From Paenibacillus_AB hodogayensis (GTDB taxonomy: Bacteria; Bacillota; Bacilli; Paenibacillales; NBRC-103111): a stretch of DNA of 64,000 nt. The translations under genes and the position numbers were made by a program. The stretch covers positions 248,001-312,000 of the forward strand of contig NZ_BAAAYO010000013.1 of NCBI RefSeq assembly GCF_039536325.1, read 5' to 3'. The notes below the pieces were generated by a model that saw nothing but the letters and a program-made list of their open reading frames with translations, ran no database searches and was not told where the DNA came from. Shown here in pieces: positions 45,054 through 53,771 of this stretch. Each line of letters begins with the position of its first letter. Within the stretch, counting starts at the first letter, position 1.

Positions 45054-45198
45054 GTTCAAGGCTCAAACCGGAAATCTGTCCCGCTTTACATGATATCTTT
45101 ACAAAAAAAACAAACGATCTTGCCTTAATTTTAACAAAGCACTTGTAAAATTATCCTTGTATTCAAATCAGATAGGACGGAAGGGGTACATAGAAAGT

Positions 45199-46653
45199 AT
45201 GTTTAAAAAGTCGCTCATTACCGCTTCAACAGTATTAGTCCTTTCTACGGGGGCAACTACCGTAACCGCTGCCAATCTCACCGGCACGACGAACGATCAA
45301 ATTAAGTACTCGAACAACGGACAAACGGTTGCTCCATCGGCCCCGGCGGTCAACATTGACGGCAGCCTTTACCTTCCGGTTCGTGCACTCAGTGAATCGC
45401 TGAATAAATATGCGGATTGGGACGAGTTCCGCAGCAGCGTCGCTCTTACGGACAAGCCTACCTTAACGGGAAAATATTCGCTGAATGCGCCTGACTTGGC
45501 GGATGGTGTAAAAATGGGAGTCGGTTCCTCCCTGACACACATCCCCGGCGACCCGGACAACGTGTTTTATTCAACGGCCGACCGCGGTCCGAACGGCCAA
45601 ATCGATGTCAACGGGAGTTCGCGCCGTACCTTCCCTCTCCAAGACTATGCTCCCAGCATCTATAAAATTAAAATTGCCGATGGCGAAATTACGATCCTCG
45701 AGCAAATCCCGTTGAAGGTGGCCGGCGTGGATCCCGTGTCCGGTAAATCGACGATTACCGGATTGCCGAATATCAAAGGGCGTGACGAAGTGCCCTACGA
45801 TGCGAAGGCAGAGAAAGAACTCTCTTACGATCCGTACGGCTTGGATATCGAAGGGATTGCCTATAACCCGAAAGACGATACGTTCTGGATATCCGATGAA
45901 TACGGCCCATCCATCGTGCACGTAAAACGCGACGGAACGATCATAGAGCGTATTGTACCGAAGGGCTGGGCGGCTCAAATAGAGACTCCGCTCGTTCCGG
46001 CACGGGAAATACTCCCCGCCGTGTACAATAAACTCCGCCAAAACCGTGGTGCGGAGTCTGTAGGCATCACACCGGACGGCAAATATATGTACATGGCTAT
46101 GCAGAATGCACTGCGCAACCCTGACAAACAGATGGATAACTCCCGTCAAGTACGTATCATAAAGTTCGATCTGGCGACACTGAATCCGGTAGCGGAGTAT
46201 GTGTATGTTCTGGAGGATGCTGCTCCCTACAAAGACTTGGCACAAGGCGACATCGTCCTGTCCGACATGGTGGCCATTAACGAGAACACGCTCCTTATCG
46301 ACGAACGCGACAAATTCGCAGGAGATAAGGCTCAATTGAAACGAATCTATAAGGTAGACCTGTCCACGGCAACAAACATCCTGGGCAAGTATGACGATGC
46401 ATCTAAGGCCGGCAAAACGCTTGAACAAATGAAGATTGCAGATTTGAAAGCCAATGGGATTGTACCCGTTTCGAAAAGTACGATACTGGATTCTGTCGAA
46501 TTCAAATTCCCTTATGAGAAAATCGAAGGCATATCGCTTGTGAACGGCAACACTTTAGCTATTATCAACGATAACGACTTCGGTATCGACAGTACCTCTC
46601 CTAAAAATGGTACGGAGCTGTGGACATTCAAACTGCCTTACTCCATAAAATAA
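45199..46653 (+). CDS. Secreted phytase-like esterase-domain protein with stalk domain
   Basis: 484 residues from ATG 45199; GAAGGGG is 12 nt ahead, a somewhat long spacing. Signal peptide 1-24 (cleavage near TAA). Residues about 35-85 resemble the copper-amine-oxidase N-terminal stalk domain (SLYLPVRALSESLNKYADWDE). Residues about 95-480 are an esterase-like, phytase-type domain: GVGSSLTHIPGDPDNVFYSTADRGPNG, SYDPYGLDIEGIAYNPKDDTFWISDEYGPSIVHV and ESVGITPDGKYMYMAMQN. Such proteins are extracellular or wall-bound phosphohydrolase-like propellers. Divergent from the Fur-associated AraC gene, so it may help in phosphate or iron release. Confidence 0.9.
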   Translation: MFKKSLITASTVLVLSTGATTVTAANLTGTTNDQIKYSNNGQTVAPSAPAVNIDGSLYLPVRALSESLNKYADWDEFRSSVALTDKPTLTGKYSLNAPDLADGVKMGVGSSLTHIPGDPDNVFYSTADRGPNGQIDVNGSSRRTFPLQDYAPSIYKIKIADGEITILEQIPLKVAGVDPVSGKSTITGLPNIKGRDEVPYDAKAEKELSYDPYGLDIEGIAYNPKDDTFWISDEYGPSIVHVKRDGTIIERIVPKGWAAQIETPLVPAREILPAVYNKLRQNRGAESVGITPDGKYMYMAMQNALRNPDKQMDNSRQVRIIKFDLATLNPVAEYVYVLEDAAPYKDLAQGDIVLSDMVAINENTLLIDERDKFAGDKAQLKRIYKVDLSTATNILGKYDDASKAGKTLEQMKIADLKANGIVPVSKSTILDSVEFKFPYEKIEGISLVNGNTLAIINDNDFGIDSTSPKNGTELWTFKLPYSIK

Positions 46654-46693
46654 TAAGAATCGAGTAGACAGGCGCGATTATCCCTGACCTCTC

Positions 46694-46736
46694 ATAACAG
46701 CCCTTGGTCGTTCCAATAACGATCAAGGGCTGTTAT
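46694..46736. terminator. Strong hairpin after the phytase-like gene
   Basis: ATAACAGCCCTTG.TCGTT pairs with AACGA.CAAGGGCTGTTAT: a stem of about 19 bp with one mismatch and a 5-nt loop. It is 40 nt after the stop. Confidence 0.85.
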
Positions 46737-46837
46737 TAATGTTACGGGGCACATCGAGTACCCGTGCTTTCGGCGATTTTACGCTCTGATTTCGATGTAC
46801 ATGTTGTACTTCGCTGACCACGCAATAAGCGAAACAT

Positions 46838-46895
46838 TTGACATCAAAAGCATAATAAAGTATCTTGGTTATAAAGTATCTTGATTATCAAGATA
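46838..46895 (+). promoter_or_regulatory. Sigma-A promoter with MarR operator
   Basis: TTGACA (46838-46843), 17-bp spacer, TATCTT (46861-46866). Right after the probable start lies the perfect 19-bp palindrome TATCTTGATTATCAAGATA (46877-46895). A half-copy AGTATCTTGGTTAT overlaps the -10. The arrangement predicts autorepression of the MarR-flavodoxin operon. Confidence 0.85.
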
Positions 46896-46923
46896 TTTAT
46901 GCGAATTCAAGGAGGACTATCGT

Positions 46924-47406
46924 TTGCCAAGCGATCGACTTGAACAACCCACGGAGCAGCAGGAAAAACTTACGATGAGCATGCGCGGATTGGGAACTAG
47001 AACGGTACTTTACCAACAAAGTGTAGCTGCTTCCTTAGGAATTTATAATAATGACTTTTTATCTATCGACATTTTGCATGAAAAGGGCCCCGTCACCGCC
47101 GGAGAGCTGTCGAGACTAACCGGACTCACAACAGGCAGCGTTACTTCCTTAATCGACCGACTAGAAAAAAACGGCTTCGTGCGCAGGCAGCAGGATCCCC
47201 ATGACCGTCGAAAAGTAATTATCGTCCCCTTATATGAAGATAAAGAAGACGTCAGTGCTACGTACCTCCAGCTTCACGCAGCGATGGTCAAACTGGCCTC
47301 CTCTTATTCGGATGAAGAGCTTGAGCTCATTTCACAATTTCTAAACAAAGCAAGCAGCGTGCTAGAGGAGCAAATTCATCATTTGCATTCAAACACTAAA
47401 CGATAA
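46924..47406 (+). CDS. MarR-family transcriptional regulator
   Basis: 160 residues from TTG 46924, with AAGGAGG 8 nt ahead. Winged-helix motif: ILHEKGPVTAGELSRLTGLTTGSVTSLIDRLEKNGFVRRQQDPHDRRKVI, with the DPxDRR wing typical of MarR. Helical dimerisation ends on both sides (residues 1-45 and 110-160). No cysteine sensor of OhrR type is visible. The gene overlaps no other but is 12 nt upstream of the flavodoxin gene, and a perfect operator lies at 46877-46895. Confidence 0.93.
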   Translation: MPSDRLEQPTEQQEKLTMSMRGLGTRTVLYQQSVAASLGIYNNDFLSIDILHEKGPVTAGELSRLTGLTTGSVTSLIDRLEKNGFVRRQQDPHDRRKVIIVPLYEDKEDVSATYLQLHAAMVKLASSYSDEELELISQFLNKASSVLEEQIHHLHSNTKR

Positions 47407-47418
47407 GGAATGAGTCAA

Positions 47419-47850
47419 ATGGCCGTGTTAGCTATCTATGCTACGAAAACAGGAGCAACCGAGCAATGCATAAAAACTCTTGCGGAAGAAATTTCGAATT
47501 GTACGATTTGCGATATTCAAGCGGAGAAGCCTGCCATCGAAGACTTTGATAGCATTATTTTGGGTGCTGGAGTTCGAGACGGAAAAATATATAAGCCGAT
47601 TCGCGATTTTATCAAAAAAAATCATCAAGCATTGTTGGGAAAGAAAATGGGGTACTTTATCTGCAACGAGAAGCCAAAGGAAACAGAAGAAATAATAACG
47701 AGGAATATCCCAGTCGATCTAAGAGAAGCCGCTATCTGCTTGGAATCGTTTGGCGGCTATAAAGCTTATGCTGCACCAAAAGAAGGAACCGATCAACTGA
47801 AGGGCATTTTCGTGGATAAAATAAAAGAATTTGCCGAAAAATTCAAGTAG
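47419..47850 (+). CDS. Flavodoxin-domain protein, HemG/protoporphyrinogen-dehydrogenase-like
   Basis: 143 residues from ATG 47419, 9 nt after AAGGA; an ATG at 47410 overlaps that site. The FMN-binding loop is VLAIYATKTGATEQCIKTLAEEI, followed by FDSIILGAGVRDGKIYKPIRDFI and KKMGYFICNEKP. This is the pattern of flavodoxin-domain proteins related to HemG, which oxidise protoporphyrinogen using menaquinone; other flavin-dependent roles are possible. Shared operon with the MarR regulator suggests a role in stress or redox defence. Confidence 0.85.
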   Translation: MAVLAIYATKTGATEQCIKTLAEEISNCTICDIQAEKPAIEDFDSIILGAGVRDGKIYKPIRDFIKKNHQALLGKKMGYFICNEKPKETEEIITRNIPVDLREAAICLESFGGYKAYAAPKEGTDQLKGIFVDKIKEFAEKFK

Positions 47851-47888
47851 TAGAATCGTAATAATCACAGAACATTATTACCACGCTT

Positions 47889-48257
47889 TTACCGTTTTCC
47901 CGTCAAAATCATCGGCGAAACCAGATTGATATTCAGCAGTTGAATAATTGAAGCTGGATCTGTCTCTTCTATAAGTCGATTAAAAACAATACCAGCATTA
48001 TTAATTAGATAGATTGATTCCATATTTGATGAATCAATCCTCCCAAAGATGTTTCTCATGAGCTCATCAATTTCGTGTACGTTGTTCAAATCAAATTCGA
48101 AATAATCCATTTTGTACTGCTCAGAATGGGCAAAGGCAATCAGAGAATCATTCTTTTTCCTTGAAACGCATAGCAGATGATGATGATTTGATAACAGTTT
48201 TCTACAGAGGGCTTCACCTATCCCACGTGAAGCTCCCGTCAAAATAATGTACTTCAT
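47889..48257 (-). pseudogene. C-terminally truncated short-chain dehydrogenase (YueD/benzil-reductase-like)
   Basis: 122 residues where family members are about 240-250. The N-terminal Rossmann fold is intact (YIILTGASRGIGEALCRKLL, YLINNAGIVFNRLIEE, LLNINLVSPMIL), then ends TGKR and stops. The YxxxK catalytic pair and everything after it are missing, so no dehydrogenase activity is expected. The start overlaps the stop of the WYL regulator by about 4 nt, so it was once translated with it. Confidence 0.8.
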
Positions 48258-49207
48258 TCCCGATCCCCCTTAGCATAAATATCTACGATTCGCTCCCCTT
48301 GCTTTTTGATCTTTTCCGCCACAAAAGCGGGCTCAAGCACGCGAACATCCGGTCCATATCCCAGTATCATGCCGTACATCCAGTGATTGTCCGGATAGCT
48401 GACTCTGACTAGCAGCGAGCCGTCGTGATCCACCACGATTTTGTCCAACCCAAAGGCTTCCTCCACCCTCACTCTTACCCGGGAGTCAAAACGCAGCAGC
48501 AAATGAACGAGAGGGCCGGTCTCTTGATTCCCCCAGCGTGCATCAAGCTCTTCCATACGAACGCCTCGATTCTTGAACGGCTCCAGATGAACCCGTAAGC
48601 CGCTTACTCGTGAAAGGCGGAACGTTCGGTAGTCTTCTCGAAGCCTGCAGTACGCATACAAGTACCAGGCGTACCCCTTCCAAGCAAGGCCAATCGGCTC
48701 AACCTCCCGCTGTTCTCCGTTTCCTTCGGTATTTGTATATAGAAAAGAGACGACGGACCGGTTTTTGGACGCTTGTCTAATCGACGCTAGAATAGACTTG
48801 TCCTTTAATCCGCCTCCATGCCACAGGTTTGTATCAAACATAAGCGTTTCGCCAGTCTCTTCCATCTGTTTCTGTTCGGATCTGGACACTAATGCCTTGA
48901 TCTTGGTCAGCAGTGCGTTCAACTCCTGATCAGCTAACGAGGACTGTACCCCCTTTAATGCAATCAGAATCGACTGTAGATCGTCAAACGTGACGATCTG
49001 CCGATCAATACGGAACTGCTCCAGAATTTCATAGCCACCATCATTGCCCGTGTAGGAAACGATGGGAATGCCCGCTATATTAATAGTCTCCAAGTCGCGA
49101 TAGATCGTGCGAAGCGACACCTCGAACTTATCCGCAAGCGTCTGAGCATTCACCCTTCGCTGGCTTAGAAGCATCATCGTAATACCAAGTAATCTCTGTA
49201 TTTTCAA
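48254..49207 (-). CDS. HTH-WYL (YafY-type) transcriptional regulator
   Basis: 317 residues. N-terminal HTH (residues 1-55): RLLGITMMLLSQRRVNAQTLADKFEVSLRTIYRDLETINIAGIPIV. The WYL ligand-sensing domain at about 140-220 includes EREVEPIGLAWKGYAWYLYAYCRLREDYRTFRLSRV, and a C-terminal WCX-like segment ends at KGDRE. GAGGGAGG lies ahead of the ATG. It is intact, unlike the other WYL gene at 24782-25751. It is divergent from the epoxide hydrolase, whose promoter region carries an inverted repeat, and it is coupled to the truncated SDR gene downstream. Confidence 0.92.
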   Translation of the reverse strand: MKIQRLLGITMMLLSQRRVNAQTLADKFEVSLRTIYRDLETINIAGIPIVSYTGNDGGYEILEQFRIDRQIVTFDDLQSILIALKGVQSSLADQELNALLTKIKALVSRSEQKQMEETGETLMFDTNLWHGGGLKDKSILASIRQASKNRSVVSFLYTNTEGNGEQREVEPIGLAWKGYAWYLYAYCRLREDYRTFRLSRVSGLRVHLEPFKNRGVRMEELDARWGNQETGPLVHLLLRFDSRVRVRVEEAFGLDKIVVDHDGSLLVRVSYPDNHWMYGMILGYGPDVRVLEPAFVAEKIKKQGERIVDIYAKGDRE

Positions 49208-49276
49208 AAAATCCCCTCCTCCCTCATTCTACTCACCAATCAGAGTATAGTCGAATATTTGTGAATCCCTTACTTT

Positions 49277-49297
49277 CCTTGACAGACAGTTGTCAGG
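49277..49297. promoter_or_regulatory. Inverted repeat between WYL regulator and epoxide hydrolase
   Basis: CCTTGACA, 6 nt, TGTCAGG in the 151-nt divergent region. TTGACA of the repeat could also be the -35 of the plus-strand gene. It is a candidate operator of the WYL regulator. Confidence 0.55.
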
Positions 49298-49358
49298 GAC
49301 AGCGCCGTACAATGAGAGTATAAGTCAAGTCAACCCAATACCGAGGAGGACATGAGCC

Positions 49359-50537
49359 ATGAACACGAAAAACGTCAGCAGCACAATCCCGAATGAAATC
49401 CGTCCCTATCGAATTGAAATTGCCCAAAACGAGCTGGACGACTTGAACAATCGTTTGGCGCTAACACGGTGGCCTGACGAAATTCCGGGCTCGGGATGGA
49501 ACTATGGTGCATCCCTGAGTTTTGTGAAAGAGATGGTTGAATATTGGAAAACTTCGTTCGACTGGCGCAAGCAGGAGGCGCGCCTGAATGAATATCCGCA
49601 ATTCACCACGACGATTGACGAGGCCAACATCCACTTTCTGCACATTACATCCACAGAGCCTAATGCTCTCCCGCTCATGCTTATTCATGGGTGGCCGGGA
49701 TCGCCAGTCGAGTTCCTGGATCTGATCGGACCGCTGACAGATCCAACTTCTTATGGCGGTGATGCTGCTGACGCGTTTCATCTCATCATCCCATCGATCC
49801 CGGGTTTCGGGCTGTCCGGTCCTACGGCAGAGGCCGGATGGACTTCTTCCCGAGCGGCACGAGCATTTGCGGAACTGATGAAACGGTTGGGCTATGAGCG
49901 TTATGCCGTGCAAGGAGGCGATATGGGCGCCATGATTGCCCCGGAGCTCGGCCGCCTAGCGGCATCTCATGTCGTCGGTATACATGTTAACGCGGCAACG
50001 ATGGGCTTTGTTCCATTCGGCCAAGTTGAGGAGGAAGTGCTCGCGACACTAACCGAAGCGGAGAAAGTTCGGTTAGCTCGATTGGGACATTTTATGCAGG
50101 AAAGATTCGGCTTTAATAGGATTCAATCGACTAGGCCGCAGACGCTTGCGTATGGGCTTCATGACTCCCCCGTCGGTTTGCTCGCCTGGACCTGCGAATT
50201 GTTCTATGGCTTCGGAGACGCTGTAGGGTCTGTCGATCGCGACCGTTTCCTGACCAATCTCATGTTGTACTGGACATCCGGAACAGCAAACTCTTCTGCT
50301 CGAATGTATTACGAAGGAGCACATGATCCATTGGCTTGGGCGCCAAAGGAGCTTTCTACAACTCCTGTCGGGGTGGCCATATTCCAACTGTCCGATGTAG
50401 CGATTCGCCGTTACGCCGAGCAGGCTAATAACATTATACATTGGAACGAATTCGACAGAGGTACGCATTTCGCGGCAATCGATGCGCCCGATTTAATGAT
50501 CAACGATATCCGAACGTTCTTCCGGAGTGTGAAGTGA
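49359..50537 (+). CDS. Microsomal-type epoxide hydrolase (EHN + alpha/beta hydrolase)
   Basis: 392 residues with GAGGAGG ahead of the ATG. N-terminal EHN domain (residues about 12-120): IRPYRIEIAQNELDDLNNRLALTRWPDEI and WRKQEARLNEYPQFTT. The alpha/beta hydrolase core has the oxyanion motif LIHGWPGSPVEF, catalytic Asp in VQGGDMGAMI and catalytic His in FDRGTHFAA. These enzymes add water to epoxides to give diols, usually in detoxification. Divergent from the WYL regulator, which is its likely regulator. The cap region supplies Tyr residues (MYYEGAHDP) consistent with function. Confidence 0.93.
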   Translation: MNTKNVSSTIPNEIRPYRIEIAQNELDDLNNRLALTRWPDEIPGSGWNYGASLSFVKEMVEYWKTSFDWRKQEARLNEYPQFTTTIDEANIHFLHITSTEPNALPLMLIHGWPGSPVEFLDLIGPLTDPTSYGGDAADAFHLIIPSIPGFGLSGPTAEAGWTSSRAARAFAELMKRLGYERYAVQGGDMGAMIAPELGRLAASHVVGIHVNAATMGFVPFGQVEEEVLATLTEAEKVRLARLGHFMQERFGFNRIQSTRPQTLAYGLHDSPVGLLAWTCELFYGFGDAVGSVDRDRFLTNLMLYWTSGTANSSARMYYEGAHDPLAWAPKELSTTPVGVAIFQLSDVAIRRYAEQANNIIHWNEFDRGTHFAAIDAPDLMINDIRTFFRSVK

Positions 50538-50838
50538 GGTTGTTTTTATATTTCTTGCGGGTAAAATATACAGTACGGTAAAATGAGCTCGCTGACCTCG
50601 GATCCCCTCTACCAGAGACATTACGCGGCGTGCTGATGATGTTATCCAATTCCTACCTAGACTCTGGGAGACTTCCGAGGCTATCATGTCCTCCAACCCT
50701 GACATCACGGGCAAGTAAATACAGCTATTCTGGACAAGAAAATTTGCACGGTTTAAAAACAAAGGAAATTCAGCCGGGAGCGTGATGGAATGCTAAGAGG
50801 ATTCAAGCCCGTTCAGTCGAGTAATAGGATAATTGCCA
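50538..50838. other. Intergenic region upstream of Ldh-family gene
   Basis: 301 nt. Nothing recognisable: no clear terminator for the epoxide hydrolase, no promoter pair and no repeats. A minus-strand open frame here (from about 50762) overlaps the hydrolase gene and lacks a ribosome site. Confidence 0.4.
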
Positions 50839-51807
50839 ATGCGATATGATCGGAAGAGTGCAACAGAGTTGGCTATACGGGTGTGTGTTGCCGCTGGTGC
50901 GAGCCAAGCGATGGCCATCTCTCTGGCTGAAGCAACTGTCGCTGCGGAATGCTCGGGTCGGAGCTCGGTTGGATTTGCTCATCTTCCCGACTACCTGGAA
51001 AGTTTGTTAAATGGTCGCATTAATGGCCTAGAAGAGCCTGCGATCTTCTTTCCAGCCCCTGCACTCATTCAAGTCGATGCCAAGGGAGGTATCGCCCAGC
51101 TTGGTTTTGATCGTGCATTCGAAGAATTGCTAACGCGGGCAAGCACCTATGGGGTGACCGTATTTTCGTTGCAAAACAGCTATACGGCTGGAGAGCTGGG
51201 CTATTATGTAAGGCGGCTTGCCCGTAAAGGATTGGTAGCGCTAGCGGCGACCAATGGATCTCCCTTAATGGCCGCGGGACAAAGCAGCGAGGCTGTCTAT
51301 GGCACTAACCCGCTAGCCTTCGCCGCGCCTGTCGACAACAAGGCGCCTTTGGTTATCGACCAGGCATCTAGCGCCACGGCGTTTGTCAATATTCGGCAGG
51401 CGGCAGAGCGAGGGGAGAGAATTCCCGAAGGCTGGGCCATCGATGCGAAGGGACAAACCACAATGGATTCGCGTGAAGCGATCAAGGGGGCTTTGCTTGC
51501 TTTCGGGGGTGCTCGTGGTGCTAATATTGCACTCATGGTTGAAGTACTCGCCGCGGGTACGACAGGCGCGAACTGGTCGCTTGATGCTCCATCCTTTGCG
51601 GATGGGAGTCACTCGCCTGGTGTAGGCCTGTTCATTGTGGCCCTCAATCCCGAACTGCTCGCTCCTGATTTTTCCGCCCGAATGGCGTTACAGATCGAAC
51701 GATTGTCCTCCAAAGGTATTCATATCCCCGGGGGCAGCTGTACGGAAGATGAAATGGAAATCGTCCTTCCGTCTTCACTTGTTGCGACCCTTGAGCAATA
51801 TGGTTAA
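50839..51807 (+). CDS. Ldh/malate-lactate dehydrogenase type 2 family oxidoreductase
   Basis: 322 residues from ATG 50839, 9 nt after AGGA; a TTG at 50833 is possible. It belongs to the Ldh2/MDH2 family (NAD(P)-dependent, distinct from classical Rossmann LDH): ECSGRSSVGFAHLPDYLESLLNGRI at the start, SYTAGELGYYVRRLARKGLVALAATNG and YGTNPLAFAAP in the middle, and GGARGANIALMVEVLAAG near the C-terminus. The catalytic His sits in FAHLP. The family covers malate, ureidoglycolate, dehydro-sugar and pyrroline reductases, so the substrate is uncertain. Single gene with terminator. Confidence 0.88.
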   Translation: MRYDRKSATELAIRVCVAAGASQAMAISLAEATVAAECSGRSSVGFAHLPDYLESLLNGRINGLEEPAIFFPAPALIQVDAKGGIAQLGFDRAFEELLTRASTYGVTVFSLQNSYTAGELGYYVRRLARKGLVALAATNGSPLMAAGQSSEAVYGTNPLAFAAPVDNKAPLVIDQASSATAFVNIRQAAERGERIPEGWAIDAKGQTTMDSREAIKGALLAFGGARGANIALMVEVLAAGTTGANWSLDAPSFADGSHSPGVGLFIVALNPELLAPDFSARMALQIERLSSKGIHIPGGSCTEDEMEIVLPSSLVATLEQYG

Positions 51808-51832
51808 CCTTAACGAAGCATTATTCTGAACA

Positions 51833-51872
51833 AGCCCCCTCTGCCAAATCGGCTGAAGGGGCTGTGCTTTTT
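51833..51872 (+). terminator. Terminator after the Ldh-family gene
   Basis: AGCCCC pairs with GGGGCT, extended by further matches, then TGTGCTTTTTA. It overlaps the stop of the convergent small membrane protein gene. Confidence 0.75.
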
Positions 51873-52161
51873 ACGAAAACCAACTTGTAACCAAACTAAC
51901 ACCTGAAATCAAATTCAGAACACATAATACTCCGCCCCATTTTGATCCCCAATCCCGCCTATTCAAAAAACCAATGATAATACCCGAAACGGATAAAAGG
52001 AATATCACGCTTGGGGTGATATATCGGCTGCTCACATCCGCCAACCCGAACAAGTAGTCAAATACAGAACTCCCATTTACCCGAATAAGCGATACCATAC
52101 TAATCAGGGCGAACAGCAGAGCTAAACTACCGATCCCTAACGTCCTCTTCTCTTTGTTCAT
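51871..52161 (-). CDS. Small membrane protein of the sensing/ABC operon
   Basis: 96 residues with three membrane helices (about 8-28, 45-65 and 75-95). Not assigned to a family. It is the last gene of a minus-strand operon, 5 nt after the histidine kinase stop, so co-expressed with the kinase, permease and ATPase. It may be an accessory component of the ABC module. Confidence 0.75.
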   Translation of the reverse strand: MNKEKRTLGIGSLALLFALISMVSLIRVNGSSVFDYLFGLADVSSRYITPSVIFLLSVSGIIIGFLNRRDWGSKWGGVLCVLNLISGVSLVTSWFS

Positions 52162-52166
52162 ATCTA

Positions 52167-53084
52167 TTATTCCTCTCTTCCCCTATTCCAATAAATAGTC
52201 GTAGTGAATACTCCCGCTGCATAATCGGCCGAAATCGAATGCCCCATTTGCATCAACAATGCTTTACATATGGATAGTCCGAGCCCTGTACTCCCGTTCT
52301 CCCGGCTAGAACTTGCTGTAAATGATCGCTCAAACACCCTGGCAAGTTCGTTTGACTTCAGCGGCTTACTTCCATTTGAAAAAGATAAAACCAATGATTC
52401 GTTTTCTATTCTACTTGTTACATCCAATCGTTCATGCCCGTAACGTCTTACATTTTGCAGAATGTTGTTGATCACCCGGATAACCGCGCTTTCGTCAGCG
52501 ATAACGGTTGAACCAACAGGCAACAGCTCGGTATTGATGGCGATACCTGCTGTTTCAAAATCTTCATAAAACTGGGCTAACAATTCAAGGCATATCTTGT
52601 TAACATCCAGCGGCAGCATCAAAAACTGGTATTCCCCTTCATCCAATCGGGATAAGTCGTAAAAATCCAAAATCAATCTCTGTAGAGAACGCGCCCGTTC
52701 CTGTACAATCAATAAATACGATTGTCGTTCTTGTTCGGTTAAATCCGGATTGTTCAGCAGACGAATATAACCCAATATCGCTGTCAACGGCGTTCGCATG
52801 TCGTGGGATATATTAGAAATCGCTTGATGGAGAGCAATCTCTTTCACCCGGTATTGCTGGGCGGCCCAATCTTTTTCCTCAACAAACCGGTTAATCTCCA
52901 TGATCAATTTGTAATTGCCTTTTGAAGGGAAAAATGTCGTCAAGTGCTCGGTACGTTGTTCGTCGTTCAACCGCCGCAACTTTGCAGTCAGTTGTCTATT
53001 CTGTACTTGCTGCAATAGAAGCAGAGTGAACAAGATCAAACTAACACCAATCGATGCTACTAACCATCCGACCACAGGACTCAC
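52167..53084 (-). CDS. Sensor histidine kinase of a peptide-antibiotic-type module
   Basis: 305 residues; start GTG 53084, or GTG 53075, which has GAGG at 9 nt. One N-terminal membrane helix (about 4-25), short cytoplasmic linker, HisKA with phospho-acceptor in AISNISHDMRTPLTAILGYI near residue 94, HATPase boxes IINNILQNVRRYG-like and NGSTGLGLSICKALL. There is no large extracellular sensor domain, as in intramembrane-sensing kinases associated with bacteriocin or bacitracin-type ABC transporters. Last kinase gene in the operon, partner of the regulator at 54770-55462. Confidence 0.92.
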   Translation of the reverse strand: MSPVVGWLVASIGVSLILFTLLLLQQVQNRQLTAKLRRLNDEQRTEHLTTFFPSKGNYKLIMEINRFVEEKDWAAQQYRVKEIALHQAISNISHDMRTPLTAILGYIRLLNNPDLTEQERQSYLLIVQERARSLQRLILDFYDLSRLDEGEYQFLMLPLDVNKICLELLAQFYEDFETAGIAINTELLPVGSTVIADESAVIRVINNILQNVRRYGHERLDVTSRIENESLVLSFSNGSKPLKSNELARVFERSFTASSSRENGSTGLGLSICKALLMQMGHSISADYAAGVFTTTIYWNRGREE

Positions 53085-53093
53085 CCTCGACTG

Positions 53094-53771
53094 TTATAAT
53101 TCCTTTTTGTTAAAAAGCAGACAACCTACCCATACGATCGCGATAATACCCAGAACAGTCAAAAACACACTTACAAAATCGCCTGTATTGTATTTGTTCA
53201 AAATATCCTGCATGTGGGGAACCGTCTTTGCGATCGAATTGAGACCTTGCTGCACCACGCCACATATCAATAACATCAAGACCGTTTTTTGAATAAAAAG
53301 AGCAAATAGCTGAAACACGCCCACGAAAAATAACACTTGCAAAATCATGAGAAACTGCTGTAAGGAAAATAAACCCCCGAAAAATTGGATTGCTTGTTCC
53401 GGCGATGCCGCAAATCCTGCAGCTACGCTTATCACGATGGAAAGAACAAGCCAAAATGTGACGATCAAAATAACTCCCGATAGGAACTTCGAGGTGTAAT
53501 ACTGGCTTCTGGAAACGCCGGTGTTCATATCATTTTTTATTACTTTCAAATACAACTCTTCTTTGAGCGTATAGTCGTTAACTACCACCGAGATGAGCAG
53601 AAATAGTAAAAAGTTGATAGCCGGATAAAAGGAAAGAACTTTCTCGGCAGAATATTGGCTTGAAAACCCCAGAACGGCTAACACGGAAACAGCAATCAAA
53701 ATAGCGGTAAGATTGAGGAAGCCTTTACGAAGAAGGATACGATGCATGTCCGCTTTGATATGATTAAACAT
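53094..53771 (-). CDS. ABC-2 type permease subunit
   Basis: 225 residues with about six membrane helices (about 20-45, 50-70, 100-125, 135-160, 170-190 and 200-222). It overlaps the ATPase gene by 8 nt, so it is its transmembrane partner. Family: ABC-2-type export permeases of the bacitracin/lantibiotic immunity kind. It exports or removes a hydrophobic peptide or lipid from the membrane; the substrate is inferred only. Confidence 0.88.
   Translation of the reverse strand: MFNHIKADMHRILLRKGFLNLTAILIAVSVLAVLGFSSQYSAEKVLSFYPAINFLLFLLISVVVNDYTLKEELYLKVIKNDMNTGVSRSQYYTSKFLSGVILIVTFWLVLSIVISVAAGFAASPEQAIQFFGGLFSLQQFLMILQVLFFVGVFQLFALFIQKTVLMLLICGVVQQGLNSIAKTVPHMQDILNKYNTGDFVSVFLTVLGIIAIVWVGCLLFNKKEL

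Noticed and set aside
50493..50762. 89-codon minus-strand frame overlapping the end of the epoxide hydrolase
   Set aside because: No ribosome site, overlaps a confident gene, no domain recognised.
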